Source: Chromobacterium piscinae | Lineage (GTDB): Bacteria; Pseudomonadota; Gammaproteobacteria; Burkholderiales; Chromobacteriaceae | Direction: 5' to 3' | DNA: 61,789 bases | Assembly: GCF_021129175.1 (NCBI RefSeq) | Contig: NZ_JAJOHV010000083.1 | Span: 1 to 61,789 of the forward strand | In this document: positions 25,499 through 39,200 of the stretch, in pieces | Position numbering within the stretch: position 1 is the first letter of the stretch | How the letters are laid out: each line of letters starts with the position of its first letter | Notes under the pieces: generated by a model | Databases searched by the model: none | What the model saw: the letters and a program-made list of their open reading frames with translations, nothing else | What the model was told of the DNA's origin: nothing | Translations under genes and position numbers: made by a program

Positions 25499-27190
25499 AT
25501 GAACTTTGCCTCCAAAGCCGCCCGCCTGGGCGGCTTGTTGTTTCCCGCCTGGGTTTGCGCCGCCACCGTGCCAGACGTGGTGCTGCAACAGAACGATCAA
25601 CAACTCCGCCACCAGCAGCAACAACTGGAACAGCGCCGCCAGGAACTGCAGCAGCGCCCGGACGTATTCTCTCCACCGCCGGCCGCCGCGCCGCAGACGG
25701 TTGTTCCCGCTTCCGACGCCCAACACTGCTTCGCCCTGACACGGGTGGCGCTGGAAGGCGCGCCGGCCGGCTGGCTGGCTTGGCTGCAGCCGCTGGCTGA
25801 CGCAGGCCTGGCCGGCTGCGTCGACCTGGCCCGGATCAACGGCCTGACGGCGGCGCTGACCAACGAGATGGTGGCGCGCGGCTTCGTCACCAGCCGGGTC
25901 TACCTGCCGGAACAGAACCTGCGCGGCGGCCAGCTGCGGCTGGCGGTGGTGCCGGGCCGCATCCACGCGATCCGGCTGAAGGCGGACGGCAGCGATATCG
26001 GCTTGCGCAGCGCTTTCCCGGCCGGAGCGGGCGACATCCTCAATGTGCGCGACCTGGAGCAGGGTTTGGAGCAGCTGGGCCGGGTGCCGGGCCAGCAGGC
26101 GACGATGGAGCTGACGCCGGCCGACGCGCCGGGCGAGAGCGATGTGGTGGTGGATAGAAGCGGCGGCCGCTTGCTGTCCGGCATGCTGTCGCTGGACGAT
26201 TCCGGCCAGAATGCCACCGGGAGGCTGCAAACGACCGGCAGTTTGACGCTGGGCGGCGCTACAGGCCTCAACGACGCGCTGTCGCTGTCCTGGAGCCAGG
26301 ACGCCGAGCATCTGGCGCATCCGCTGAGCCAGTCGGCGTCGCTGTCATGGCTGCTGCCGCTGGGCAACTGGACCGGTTTTTTCAGCTACAGCGGCTTCGC
26401 CTACCACCAGACGGTGCGGGGGGTGAACCAAAGCTTCACCTCCAGCGGCCACAGCCGCAACACGCTGCTGTCGCTGTCGCGGCTGCTGCGGCGCAATCAG
26501 AGCGGCAAGACCGAGTTGAAGCTGAGCCTGACGCGCAAAGCGTCGCGTAGCTTCGTCGAGGATGCCGAGGTCGTGCAGCAGCGGCGCGACCTGACCATCG
26601 CCGGGCTAGAGCTCAGCCATCGCCAGTATCTGGGCGAGGCGGTGCTGGATGGCTCGATCAGCTACCAGCGCGGCATCGGCGCCTGGGGCGCGCAGCCGGA
26701 TACGCTGGCGGCGCAGGGCGGGCCGACCGCCCGCCACGAGCTTTACCAAGGCAGGCTGGCGCTGCAACTGCCGCTGCATGTCGCATCGCAGACGCTGCGC
26801 TGGAGCAGCGAGCTGCGTGGCCAGTACAGCCCGGACCTGTTGATGTCCAGCGAGCAGTTCTCTCTCGGCTGCCGCTGCACAGTGCGCGGCTTCAACGGCG
26901 AGGCGCTGGTGGGGCAGAGCGGCTATTACCTGCGCAACGAGCTGAGCTGGCCGCTGCCGCCAGCCGGTCCGCTGGCGCTGGAGCCCTACCTGGGGCTGGA
27001 TGCCGGCCAGATCGCGCGCCCGGCCTACGATGTTGGTCCGGTCCGCAGCCTGTCCGGCTGGGCCGCCGGCCTGCGCCTGAGCTTGGGTGGCCATCTGTCC
27101 GCCGAACTCAGCCACGAGCGCGCGCTGCACCAGCCGCAGGGCTGGGATCGTCCCGCCATCACCCATTTCTCGATCACCGCGCAGTGGTGA
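25499..27190 (+). CDS. cdiB: Two-partner secretion outer-membrane transporter CdiB (ShlB/FhaC family)
   Basis: A 563-residue Omp85-type transporter that exports CdiA across the outer membrane. It has a signal peptide (cleavage near residue 22, after VCAA). Next comes a Gln/Arg-rich plug helix (about 28-50), a POTRA_2 domain (about 75-150, with GFVTSRVYLPEQNL) and a beta-barrel to the C-terminus. VRGF at residues 462-465 matches the conserved barrel-lumen loop motif. The start ATG 25499 has no strong ribosome site. It lies 36 bases before cdiA, the usual B-A-I order of E. coli-type loci. The gene is GC-rich, although its upstream region is AT-rich. Confidence 0.92.
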   Translation: MNFASKAARLGGLLFPAWVCAATVPDVVLQQNDQQLRHQQQQLEQRRQELQQRPDVFSPPPAAAPQTVVPASDAQHCFALTRVALEGAPAGWLAWLQPLADAGLAGCVDLARINGLTAALTNEMVARGFVTSRVYLPEQNLRGGQLRLAVVPGRIHAIRLKADGSDIGLRSAFPAGAGDILNVRDLEQGLEQLGRVPGQQATMELTPADAPGESDVVVDRSGGRLLSGMLSLDDSGQNATGRLQTTGSLTLGGATGLNDALSLSWSQDAEHLAHPLSQSASLSWLLPLGNWTGFFSYSGFAYHQTVRGVNQSFTSSGHSRNTLLSLSRLLRRNQSGKTELKLSLTRKASRSFVEDAEVVQQRRDLTIAGLELSHRQYLGEAVLDGSISYQRGIGAWGAQPDTLAAQGGPTARHELYQGRLALQLPLHVASQTLRWSSELRGQYSPDLLMSSEQFSLGCRCTVRGFNGEALVGQSGYYLRNELSWPLPPAGPLALEPYLGLDAGQIARPAYDVGPVRSLSGWAAGLRLSLGGHLSAELSHERALHQPQGWDRPAITHFSITAQW

Positions 27191-27226
27191 GCCCGCTGCC
27201 CTGTCCCGTCTTGTTGAGCTGACATC

Positions 27227-30200
27227 ATGAACAAACACCTTTATCGGATCATCTTCAATCAATCCCGCGGCCAACTGATGGTGGTGCAGGAAGACGCCTG
27301 CGGACAGGGCAAGGGCAACGGCGCCGAGGGCGTCGCCGCCACGCTGGCGGCGGCGTGCAAGGCATTCTCGCTGCGCCTCAGCGTGCTGTTGATCGGCCTG
27401 GGATTGGGCAGCAGCGCCCTGGCGGCCGACATCATCGCCGATCCCAACGCCGCGGCCGGCAAGCAGCCGGGCGTGATCCAGTCGGCCAATGGCCTGCCGG
27501 TGGTGCAGATCGCCGCGCCCACCGCCGCCGGCGTGTCGCACAACCAGTACCAGCAGTTCAACGTCGGCCCCGGCGGCGCGCTGCTCAACAACAGCGCCAC
27601 CCTCGTCAACACCCAGCTGGCCGGCTACATCAGCGGCAACCCCAATCTGAAGAACGGCAGCGCCCGCATCATCCTCAACGAAGTGACGCAGGCGAATCCG
27701 TCGCAGCTGCGCGGCTACCTGGAGGTGGCCGGCCAGCGCGCGCAGGTGGTGATCGCCAACCCCTGGGGCATCACTTGCAGCGGCTGCGGCTTCATCAATA
27801 CCCAGCAGGCCACGCTGACCACCGGCGCGCCGCAGCTGAACGCCCTGGGCGCGCTGACCGGCTACCAGGTGGCCGGCGGCCGGGTCAGCATAGACGGCGC
27901 CGGCCTCAACGCCGCCAACGTCGACAGCTTCGCCATCATCAGTCGGGCAGTGTCGGTCAACGCCAGCCTGTACGCGCAGAAGCTGGACCTGGTGCTGGGC
28001 CGCAACCAGGTGGACGCTGCCACGCTGGCGGCCCAGCCGTTGGCGGGCCGCCCGAGCGACGCCCCGGCCTTCGCGCTGGACGTGGCGCAGCTGGGCGGCA
28101 TGTACGCCAACGCCATCAAGCTGGTGGGCACCGAGAAGGGCGTCGGCGTCAATCAGCTGGGCACCATGGCGGCCCAGGCCGGCGATTTGCAGCTGACCAG
28201 CGCCGGCGACTTGATCCTGCGCGGCCAGACCCACAGCCAGCAGAACCTGATCCTGCAGGCCGACGGCCAATTGCGGCACGATGGCGTCACCCGCGCCGAG
28301 GGAGCGATCCAGGCCGACATCGCCGGCCAGACCGCCCTGCACCAGGCGCTCAGCGCCGGCGGCGACCTCACGCTGAACACCGGCGCGCTGCAAGGCGACG
28401 GCGCGCTGGCCGCCGGCGCCCAGGCCGACGGCAAGCTCAGCGACCACGGCCGGCTGGCGGTGGCCAGCGCCGGTATGCTGCAACACAGCGGCCAGCTGCT
28501 GGCCGGCGGCGACGTTAGTCTGAAGGCTGGCCAGGCCGACCTGTCCCAAGCCACGGTCAGCGCCAGCCACGGCGCGTTGGAGATCCGCGCCGCCGGCGAC
28601 GTGAACGCGCAGCAGGCCCGGCTGAGCGCCGCCGGCGCCGCCCGGCTCACCCTCGATGGCCAGCTCGACAACCGTAGCGGCCAGCTCGCCGCCGCCCAGG
28701 TGGACCTCCAATTGGGCGCGCTGGACAACCGCCAGGGCAAGATCGTGCAGACCGGGCAAGCCGACTCGGTCTGGCGCATCAACGGCCAGGCCGATAACCG
28801 TCAGGGCCTGCTCGCCAGCGCTGGCCATGATCTGAAGCTGCAAAGCGGCGATCTGGACAATCGCGGCGGCGAAATCAGCCACGCCGGCGCCGGCGCGCTG
28901 CGCCTGAGCGCGGACGCGCTCGACAACCGCGAACAAGGCCGCATCGCCAGCGACGGCCGGCTGGACGCGCAGGCGGCGCAACTGGACAACCGCCAGGGCC
29001 GGCTGGTCGGCGTCCTGTCGGCGTCGGTCGACGCGCGCCAGCAGTTGAATAACGATGGCGGCGTGTTGGGCAGCGACGGCAAGCTGGACCTCGCCGCCGG
29101 CGCGCTCGACAACGGCAGCGGGCTGATTCAGTCCGGTCAGGACCTGCAGCTCACGGCTAATAGCCTCACCAACGCCGACAAAGGCCAGATTCTGGCGCTG
29201 GGCAAGGACGTTGCCAGCAAGGTGGACGTCAGCGGCGAGCTGCGCAACCAGGGCAAGGTCGCCGGGAATGCCGACCTGACCGTCAACGCGGCGACCATCG
29301 ACAACAGCAAGGGCGCCTTGCAGGCGGCGGCTAGCTTGAATCTTACCAAGCAAAGCAGCCTGATCAATGACGGCGGCTATATCGCCGGCCAGAGCCTGAA
29401 GCTGAACGCCGATTCGCTGAGCAACCAGGCGGGCGAGATCTATGCCCAGCAGCAGCTGACGAGCCAACTGAAGACCCTCGACAATGCCAAGGGCAGCCTG
29501 ATCGGCGGTCAGGGCGTTGACCTCACCGTCAGCACCCTGTTGCATAACGACGGCGTGGTCGGCAGCGATGGCCAAGTGAAGCTGAGCGCCGGCAAGCTGG
29601 ACAATGCCGCCGGCACCATCCAATCCGGCAAGGATCTGCAGCTTACCGCTAGTAGCCTCACCAACGCCGACAAGGGGCAGATCCTGGCGTTAGGCAAAGA
29701 CGCGGCGAGCAAGGTGGACGTCAGCGGCGAACTGCATAACCAGGGCAAGGTGGCCGGCAACGCCGACCTGACCGTCAACGCCGCCAGCATCGATAACAGC
29801 AAGGGCACGCTGCAGGCGGCCGGCCATCTGGAGCTGAGCAAGCAAACCAGCCTGACCAACGATGGCGGCCATATCGCCGCCCAGAATCTGCAACTGAACG
29901 CCGATAGCCTAAGCAACCAGGCCGGCGAGATCTACGCCCAGCAGCAGCTGAGCAGCCAACTCAAGACCCTAGACAACAGCAAAGGCAGCCTGATCGGCGG
30001 CCAGGGCGTCGACCTGACGGCGACCGACAGCCTGCACAACGACGGCGTGGTCGGCAGCGACGGCCAAGTGAAATTGAGTGTCGGCACGCTGGAGAACGCT
30101 GCCGGCACCATCCAGTCCGGCAAAGACTTGCAGCTCACGGCTAATAGTCTGAGCAATGCCGACAAGGGCCAGGTTCTGGCCCTCGGCAAAGATGCGGCGA

Positions 30201-33200
30201 GCAAGGTGGACGTCAGCGGCCAGCTGCGTAACCAGGGCAAGGTCGCTGGCAACGCCGATCTGACCGTCAACGCGGCGACCATCGACAACAGCAAGGGCAC
30301 GCTGCAAGCAGCCAGCCATCTGGAGCTGAGCAAGCAAACCAGCCTCACCAACGACGGCGGCCACATCGCCGGCCAGAGTCTGAAACTGAATGCCGACAGC
30401 CTGAGCAACCAGGCCGGCGAGATCTATGCCCAGCAGCAACTGAGCAGCCAACTGAAGACGCTGAACAATGCCCAAGGCAGCCTGATCGGCGGCCAGGGCG
30501 TCGACCTCACCGTCAGCAGCCTGCTGCGCAACGACGGCGTGTTGGGCAGCGACGGCCAAGTGAAGCTGACCGCCGGCGCGCTGGAGAACGCCGCCGGCAC
30601 CATCCAGTCCGGCACGGACCTGCAGCTCACCGCTAGCAGCCTCACCAACGCTGACAAGGGCCAGATCCTGGCGCTGGGCAAGGACGCCGCCAGCACTGTT
30701 GACGTCAGTGGCGAGCTGCACAACCAGGGCAAGCTGGCCGGCAACGCCGACCTGACGGTCAGTGCCGCCAGCATCGACAACAGCAAGGGTACCTTGCAAG
30801 CGGCCAGCCATCTGGAGCTGAGCAAGCAAACCAGCCTGACCAACGATGGCGGCCATATCGCCGCCCAGAATCTGCAACTGAACGCCGATAGCCTAAGCAA
30901 CTTGGCCGGCGAAATCTATGCCCAGCAACAACTGAGCAGCACGCTGAAGACCCTCGATAATGCCAAGGGCAGCGTCATCGGCGGCCAGGGCGTCGACCTC
31001 ACCGTCAGCAGCCTGCTGCACAACGACGGCGTGGTCGGTAGCGACGGCCAAGTGAAGCTGAGCGCCGGCACGCTGGAGAACGCCGCCGGCACCATCCAAT
31101 CCGGCAAGGACCTGCAGCTTACCGCTAGCAGCCTGAGCAACGCCAACAAGGGCCAGATCCTGGCATTGGGCAAGGATGTGGCGAGCAAGGTGGACGTCAG
31201 CGGCCAGCTGCGTAACCAGGGCAAGGTGGCCGGCAATGCCGACCTGGCCGTCAACGCGGCGACGATAGACAACAGCAAGGGCACGCTGCAGGCGGCCAGC
31301 CATTTGGACCTGAGCAAGCAAACCAGCCTGACCAACGATGGCGGCCACATCGTCGGCCAGAGTCTGCAACTGAAGGCCGACAGCCTGAGCAATCAGGCCG
31401 GGGAGATCTACGCCCAGCAGCAACTCACCAGCCAACTGAAGACGCTGAATAACAGCCAGGGCAGCCTGATCGGCGGCCAGGGCGTCGACCTCACCATCAG
31501 CACTTTGCTGCACAACGACGGCGTGGTGGGCAGCGATGGCCAAGTGAAGCTGAGCGCCGGCGCGCTGGAGAACGCCGCCGGCACCATCCAATCCGGCAAG
31601 GACCTGCAGCTCACCGCTAGCAGCCTCACCAACGCTGACAAGGGCCAGATCCTGGCGCTGGGCAAGGACGCCGCCAGCACTGTTGACGTCAGCGGCGAGC
31701 TGCACAACCAGGGTAAGCTGGCCGGCAATGCTGATCTGACCGTCAACGCGGCGACCGTCGACAACAGCCAGGGCACTTTGCAGGCGGCTAGCCATCTGGA
31801 ACTGAGCAAGCAAGCCGCGCTGACCAACGACGGCGGTCATATCGCAGGCCAGAGTCTGAAACTGAATGCTGACTCGCTCAGCAATAAGGGCGGTGAGTTG
31901 TATGCCCAAGGCCAACTGACCAGCCAACTGAAGAACCTCGACAACAGCCAAGGCAGCCTGATCGGTGGCCAAGGTGTAGACCTCACCGTCAGCAGCCTGC
32001 TGCACAACGACGGCGTGGTCGGTAGCGACGGCCAAGTGAAGCTGAGCGCCGGCAAGCTGGAGAACGCGCAGGGCACCATCCAGTCCGGTAAGGAGCTGCA
32101 ACTGACGGCGGCTTCGCTGACCAACTCCGACAAGGGCCAAATCCTGGCGCTGGGCAAGGATGTCACCAGCAAGGTGGACGTCAGCGGCGAACTGCATAAC
32201 CAGGGCAAGATCGCCGGCAACGCCGATCTGACCGTCAACGCCGCCAGCGTCGACAACAGCAAGGGCACGCTGCAAGCGGCCAGCCATCTGGAGCTGAGCA
32301 AGCAAACCAGCCTCACCAACGACGGCGGCCACATCGCCGGCCAGAGTCTGAAACTGAATGCCGACAGCCTGAGCAACCAGGCGGGTGAGATCTATGCCCA
32401 GCAGCAGCTGACGAGCCAACTGAAGACCCTCGACAACAGCAAGGGCAGCCTGATCGGCGGCCAGGGCGTCGATCTCACCGCGAGCACTCTGTTGCATAAC
32501 GACGGCGTGGTCGGCAGTGACGGCCAGGTCAAGCTGACGGCCGGCACGCTGGAGAATGCGCAAGGCACGATTCAATCGGGTAAGGATTTGCAGCTCAGCG
32601 CATCGAGCCTGACCAACGCCGACAAGGGTCAAATCCTGGCGTTGGGCAAAGACGCTGCCAGCAAGGTGGACGTCAGCGGCGAGTTGCATAACCAGGGCAA
32701 AGTCGCCGGCAACGCCGATCTGACCGTCAATGCGGTGACCATCGACAACGCCAAGGGTACGCTGCAAGCGGCCAGCCATCTGGAACTGAGCAAGCAAAGC
32801 ACGCTCACCAACGATGGCGGCCATATCGCCGCCCAGAATCTCAATCTCAAAACCGATACCCTCAGCAACCAGTCTGGCGACATCCGCCAGATCGGCGCCG
32901 GCGAGGCCAAGCTGAAGATCGGCCAGGCCTTCCACAACCAGCAGGGTCAATTGCTGAGCAACGGCGGGCTGACGCTGGACGCCGGCCAGCTCGACAACCG
33001 CCAGGGCACGCTGGGCAGCCAGGGCGCGCAGGCCCTGACCGTGCGGCAGGATCTGAACAACCAGGGGGGCACGCTGGCCAGCGGCCAATCGCTTAGTTTG
33101 ACCTTGCAGGGCGCGCTGGACAACCAGAAGGGGATAGTGCAGGGCGACAGCTTGCAACTGGACGCCGCCAGCCTGGATAACCGTGGCGGCGGCATCAAGG

Positions 33201-36200
33201 CGCTGGGCGCCGGCGACAGCCGGATTCAGCTGGGCGGCAAGCTGGATAACTCCACTGCCGGCGCGCTGGCCGCCAACGGCAATCTGACGCTGAGCGCCAA
33301 TCAACTAGATAACAGCGGCAGCGTGCTGCAAAGCGCCGCCACGCTGGATGTCCAACTGAAGCAGGACGCGCAAAACGGCGGCGGCGCGCTGCAGGCCGGC
33401 CAACTGAAACTCAGCGCCGCCAGCCTGGGCAACCAGCATGGCCAGATCGGCCAGGCCGGCGCGGGGCTGGCCACGCTGGCCATCGGCGGCCAGATCGACA
33501 ACAGCCAGCAGGGCAAGATCACTTCCGGCGGCCAGCTGCAAGTGACGGCCGGCGACCTCAACAACAACCATGGCGTGCTCAGCAGCCAGGGCGACTTGAC
33601 CCTGAGCGGCAAGGCGCTGAACAACCAGCAGGGCACGCTGGGCAGCAACGGCACGCTGACCTTGAACGCCGGCAGCCTGGACAACAGCGGCGGCCTGCTG
33701 CAAGCCGGCCAGACCTTGCAACTGGACAGCGGCAGCCTGCGCAACGCCGGCGGCAAGGTGCTGGCGCTGGGCGTCGGCGACAGCCGACTGACCGTGACCG
33801 GCCAACTGGCCAACGGCGGCCAGATCGCCGGCAACGGCAACTGGCAGCTGAGCGCGCAGGGCCTGGATAACGGCGGCGGCAGCGTCTACGGCCAGCGCAA
33901 TCTCGCCATCGACACGGTGTCGCTGGCCAACGCCGGCAGCCTGCTGGCGGGGCAAGACCTGTCGCTGAAGCTGCAGGGCGACTTCGTCAACGCCGCCGGC
34001 ACCCAACTGCAAGCCAACCGCAACCTCAGCATCAGCGTCAGCGGCAACCTGGTCAACAACGGCCAGCTGCAAAGCAGCGGCAACCTCAGTCTGTCTGGCG
34101 TCAACTGGACCAATAACGGCAGCGTCAACATCGGCGGCACGCTGAGCACCCAGCTCAGCCAGAGCCTGGTCAATGCCGGCAGCCTGGGCGCGGGCGCGCT
34201 GGACATTCACGCCGCCAGCCTCACCAACACCGCCTCCATCACCGCCGGCGACATCGCCATCCAGGCTGGCAGCCTGGACAACAGCGGCGGCAAGGCGCTG
34301 CTGGCCTCGGCCGGGGGCATGGCGCTGAATATTGGCGGCACGCTGAATAACCATGATGGTGCCTGGTTATATAGCCAGGGCGATATGCGGATAGGCCAAT
34401 CCGGCGCGACGGTGGGGCAGGTGGTGAATCACATCGCGACCTTGCAGTCGGATGGGAATATGTTTATCGAAGCTGGGCGGGTGAGTAATGAGTCGAATTC
34501 GGTAGCAATACGCCAATTAAATAGTAATACAGTAGAAACCAAAGAGCTCTACAACTTCCCTTTAGCTGCAGTCGGTGAAGGTGCATGCCATCATTCGAGT
34601 TGTGATACGCTATTTTCCCCTTATGTGGGGAGATTTAACTTTCGAAATGGAGTGGACGAATGGGTTGTTTACTCTCCATGTGTAAATTCAAATCATTGCA
34701 GTTCCACTCCGTCAATGAGGGTGCGATATTCTGTAGTAAGTGACGACAAGAACAAACATTTGCTAACAGTAATAAGGAGGGAGCTTTCTCCTTATCAGGA
34801 TTCTCTTTTGTCGCCAGAAAAGGTGGAGAGTTATTTTTACATTAATAATGCTCCGAGTGGGGTGTTTGATCTCAACGCTTTTAATAAAATCCCAGGGTGG
34901 GGTGGTGCGTATGATTCGTACATGTTTCTTATTGGATTTGATCCTAATAAAAATCTAATGCCTGCGCCTGGAGATAATTGGAATTCAGTGGCGATGAGAT
35001 TGGTTTCGGTTAGTAAGTCTGGTTTGGAGGCCTCTGAGAAGGTATTTGTTAATAATGTCAGGCCAGACCCTAAGAACATGGCTATTCGCCCTTCTATGGG
35101 TAGTTTTCAAAGCCTGAATTTAACAGGGGTTGATGAATTTTTTCCTGTGGCTAACTATGGGGAGAGTCTAAGGCGTGAAATAAAAACAGAAACAATTGAT
35201 GTTGCCGAATTGGTGGGAAGCCCATCTAGAATGTTAGCTGGTGGTGATATTCATATCTCTGGTGGGGAGGTTTCTAATCGGTACAGTTCAATTGCTGCAG
35301 GAGGGAGCGTTTCGGTTGGGTCTGGAAGTGTTCAGAATATTGGCCAGGAATTAAAGAAAACTATAACCACCACCCAATCCTCTACTGTTAACCGATATGA
35401 TAACTTTGCAGATGCATGGAACTGCATGCAGCGTGAAGGGGCTTGGTGTACCACGGTTGTTACTTCTGCAGCGACTACAACGTCAACAGTAATCGGTTCC
35501 CTAGACGCCACCGTCGCCTCCAACCAACACCTAAACCTGCAAGCCCCCTCCATCGTCAACGGCAAGGACGCGGCGCGGGTGAATGTGTCCACGGTAACCG
35601 GCAATGCCGTCAATAACCAGTCGGCGGTGAGCCAGGCGCAAGGGCCGGCGATCAAGGGCGCAGGCCAGCAGGCTGCGGCCACCGGCCAGGCCTTGCAAGG
35701 CGCGGTGGGCCAGGCACAAGGCGCGCAGTTGAATGGCGCGCTGTCCAGCATGGCGGGCCAGGCCTTGGGCGGGGCGGCGGCGCAAGGAGAGGCGGGCAAG
35801 GTCCTGCAGGGCGCGCTTGGCCAGGTCCAGGGCGCGCAGTTGAATGGCGCGCTGTCCGGCGCGGATGGCCAGCAACTGAAGAACGGCGGGGTCGATGCCA
35901 CCGCCGGCGGCCAGTTGGCCAAGACCTATTCGCCGGCACCGGCCACGCAGCAGGTGACGATGTCCGCCGGCGGCGCCAAGGCCGCCAATCCGGTGGCGAA
36001 CGGCTATGCCGTGCCGGACAACGGCCTGTTCCACGCCAAACCGGCACCGCAGCAGCCCTACCTGGTGGAAACCAATCCGCAATTCACCCAGTACAGCAAT
36101 TTCATCTCGTCCGACTACTTGCTCAAGCAACTGAATTACGACCCCAGCAAGGTGGAAAAGCGCCTGGGCGACGGCTTCTACGAACAGCAGCTGGTCACCC

Positions 36201-39200
36201 GCGCCGTCACCGACATGACCGGCAAGCGCTTCCTGTCCGGCTACGGCAGCGCGATGCAGCAATACCAGCAGCTGATGAGCAACGGCGCGCAGTACGCCAA
36301 GCAGTTCCAACTGACGCCGGGCATGGCGCTCTCGGCCGATCAAATGGCCAAGCTCACTTCCGACATGGTGTGGCTGGTGAAGCAAAACGTGGGCGGCCAG
36401 GACGTGCTGGTGCCCATGGTCTATCTGGCCAATGCCGATCAAAAGTCTCTGCGCGGGCAGGGCGCGGTGCTGGCCGGCAACAGCATGAGCCTGCTGGCCA
36501 GCGGCGATCTGGTCAACACCGGCACGCTGAAGTCCGACACCACGCTGCTGGCGCAGGCCAACAACATCCGCATCGAAGGCGGCAAGGTGCAAGCCGGCGG
36601 CGATCTGGGGCTGTCCGCCGCGCAGAACCTGACCATCACCGACGACAGCCAGCACAGCCAGGCGGGCAGCAGCGTCAAGGCCGGCGGCGACTTGCAGCTG
36701 CAGGCCGGCAATGATCTGAAACTGCGGGCGGCGGCGATCGACGCGGCAGACAACGCCAGCCTGCAGGCCGGCCACGATCTGGACATTCTCAGCCGCGAAA
36801 CCCGTTACGACCTGGGCGGCAGCGGCTGGTACAGCAGCTACCAATATCAGCAGGCAGACCACGTCGGCAGCCAGCTCAATATCGGCGGCAGCCTGGCGCT
36901 CGCCGCCGGCAACGACCTGACCCTGTCTGGCAGCGCCGCCAAGGCCGGCGGCAGCGTGCTGGCCAGCGCCGGCGGCAGCCTGACCTTGGCGTCCACGCTG
37001 GACAGCAAGCATGGCGCGGGCAGCTGGTGGGGTGGCGGCTACGATACCTTGAGCCAAACCCATAACGCCTCGCTGCTGCAAGGCGGCGGCGATGTATTGC
37101 TGAAAGCCGGCGGCGACCTGAGCCTGAGCGGCTCGTTCGCGCAATCCACCGGCGGCAGCCTGACCGCTCTGGCCGGTAAGCAGCTGACCATGCAAAGCGA
37201 AGTCAACACCAACCATGACATCGGCTACGGCTGGGGCAACAGCCACAACTGGCAAGCCGACAACCTGGCCGTGGCCAGCCTGGCCGGCAAGGGCGACCTG
37301 CAACTGCATGCCGGCGGCGACGCGCTGCTGAACGGCGCCAGCCTGGCCAGCGGCGGCAAGCTGGCCCTGTCCGCCGGCAACGACATCAAGCTGGGCGGGG
37401 TGGCGACGGAAAGCCGCAACGACAATACTTGGGGCGAGACCATCCGCAATAACTACGACCTCACCCAGCACGGCGTCGCCGCGCATGGCGAGGGCGGATT
37501 GATCCTGCAGGCGGGGCGCGACATCTCCACCCAGGCCGCCAGCCTGACCAGCAATGGCCAGGAAGCGCTGGTGGCCGGGCGCGACGTCAACCTCGGCAGC
37601 GCCGAGGAGCGGCACAGCGACTACAGCAAGACCGTGCACCATTCCAGCGGCTGGTTCAGCAGCACCACCACCACCGACATCGTCGCCCACGACAGCACGC
37701 ACGAAGCCGGCAGCACGGTATCGGCCGACACGCTGATCCTCAAAGGCCAGCGCGACATCAACATCCACGCCAGCCAGGTGGCGGGCAGCGGCGACGTGAC
37801 GCTGGATGCCGGCCGCAATCTCAACATCACTTCCGGCACCGATACCAGCCGCCTGTTCCAGTACCACAAAGAAGAGACATCAGGCCTGTTCTCCGGCGGC
37901 GGCCTGGGCTTCACCATCGGCAGCAAGGAATTGACGCAGCAAATGGACGGCGCGGGCACCACCCAGAGCCAGAACCGCAGCCTGGTGGGCAGCATAGGCG
38001 GCAACCTGAACATCAAGACCGGCGACACCCTCACCCTGCAAGGCAGCGACGTCACCGCCGGCGGCAACCTGTATCTGGATACTAAGAAGCAGAACCTCGA
38101 CGTGGCGGTGGACACCTGGCACAGCGTGCAGAAGACCGTCAGCAAGTCCAGCGGCCTGACGCTGCAGCTCACCAGCCCGCTGATCAACGGTTTGCAGGCG
38201 ATGGAGTCCGCCACCGAAACTGCGCTGAAGAGCAAGGATGATCGCGTCAAGGCGCTGTCCGCCGCCACCGCCGCGCTGGCCGGCTACAACAGCTACACCG
38301 CCTACCAGCAAGCGATGAGCGACGCCGGCCAGAAGACCAAGGGCGGCATCCAGTTGAGCCTGACCGTTGGTGGCAGCCGCAGCGAAAGCACCACCGTCAG
38401 CGACAGCCATAACGAAAGCGGCAGCTTGCTCAAGGCCAGCGGCAATGTGATGGATCTGGCGCACGGCGCGGGCAAGGACAGCACCATCACCGCCAAGGGG
38501 GCGCAGTTCATCGCCGGCAAGGATTTGACCTTGCAGGCCGAAGGCGACATCACCCTGCTGGCGGCCAAAAGCACTAGCAGCGAACATACCACCAGCAGCG
38601 CCAGCAGCGGCGCGGTGGGCGTGGCGATTGGCTTCCAGGAGAACAGGCCGCAACTTGGCTTTACCGCCAACGGCAGCCTCAGCCGCGGCAGGGTGGATGG
38701 CAACGGCAGCCAATATCAGCTGAGCGAACTGAATGCCGGCGGCAAGCTGAACCTGCAGTCCGGCGGAAACCTCACGCTGCAGGGCATCGCCAGCGGCCAG
38801 CAGGTAGTGGGCGATATCGCCGGCGATCTCAAGATTGATAGTCTGCAGGACACCAGTACTTATCACAGTCTGAATCAGTCGATCAGCGGCAATGTGACCA
38901 TCGGGCCTATCGGTTCGGGCGGGAGCGTCAGCCTCAGCCAGCAGAAAATGGATGCCGACTACGCCAGCGTGCAGCGCCAGTCCGGCATCCAGGCCGGCGA
39001 CGGCGGCTTCCAGCTGACGGTGAAGGGCATTACCGCTCTGAACGGAGCGGAAATCGCCAGCACCGACAAGGCGGCGCAGGACGGCAAGAATAGCTTGCAA
39101 ACCGGCGCATTGGTGCTGAAGGACATCGACAACCATGCCGATTTCACCGCCAGCAGCATCAGTGTCACCGCCGGCAGCAGCGGCGTAACCGGCATGGCCA

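Noticed and set aside
26606-29623. A 1005-residue open frame on the minus strand opposite cdiB/cdiA
   Set aside because: It is the mirror of the repetitive GC-rich stalk and lacks any domain; the plus-strand protein has clear ESPR, TPS and FHA features. The same holds for 30893-33304, 35531-37867 and 37880-40222.
29040-32890. A CRISPR or transposon array from the regular spacing
   Set aside because: The 492-base period keeps the reading frame and encodes FHA stalk repeats.
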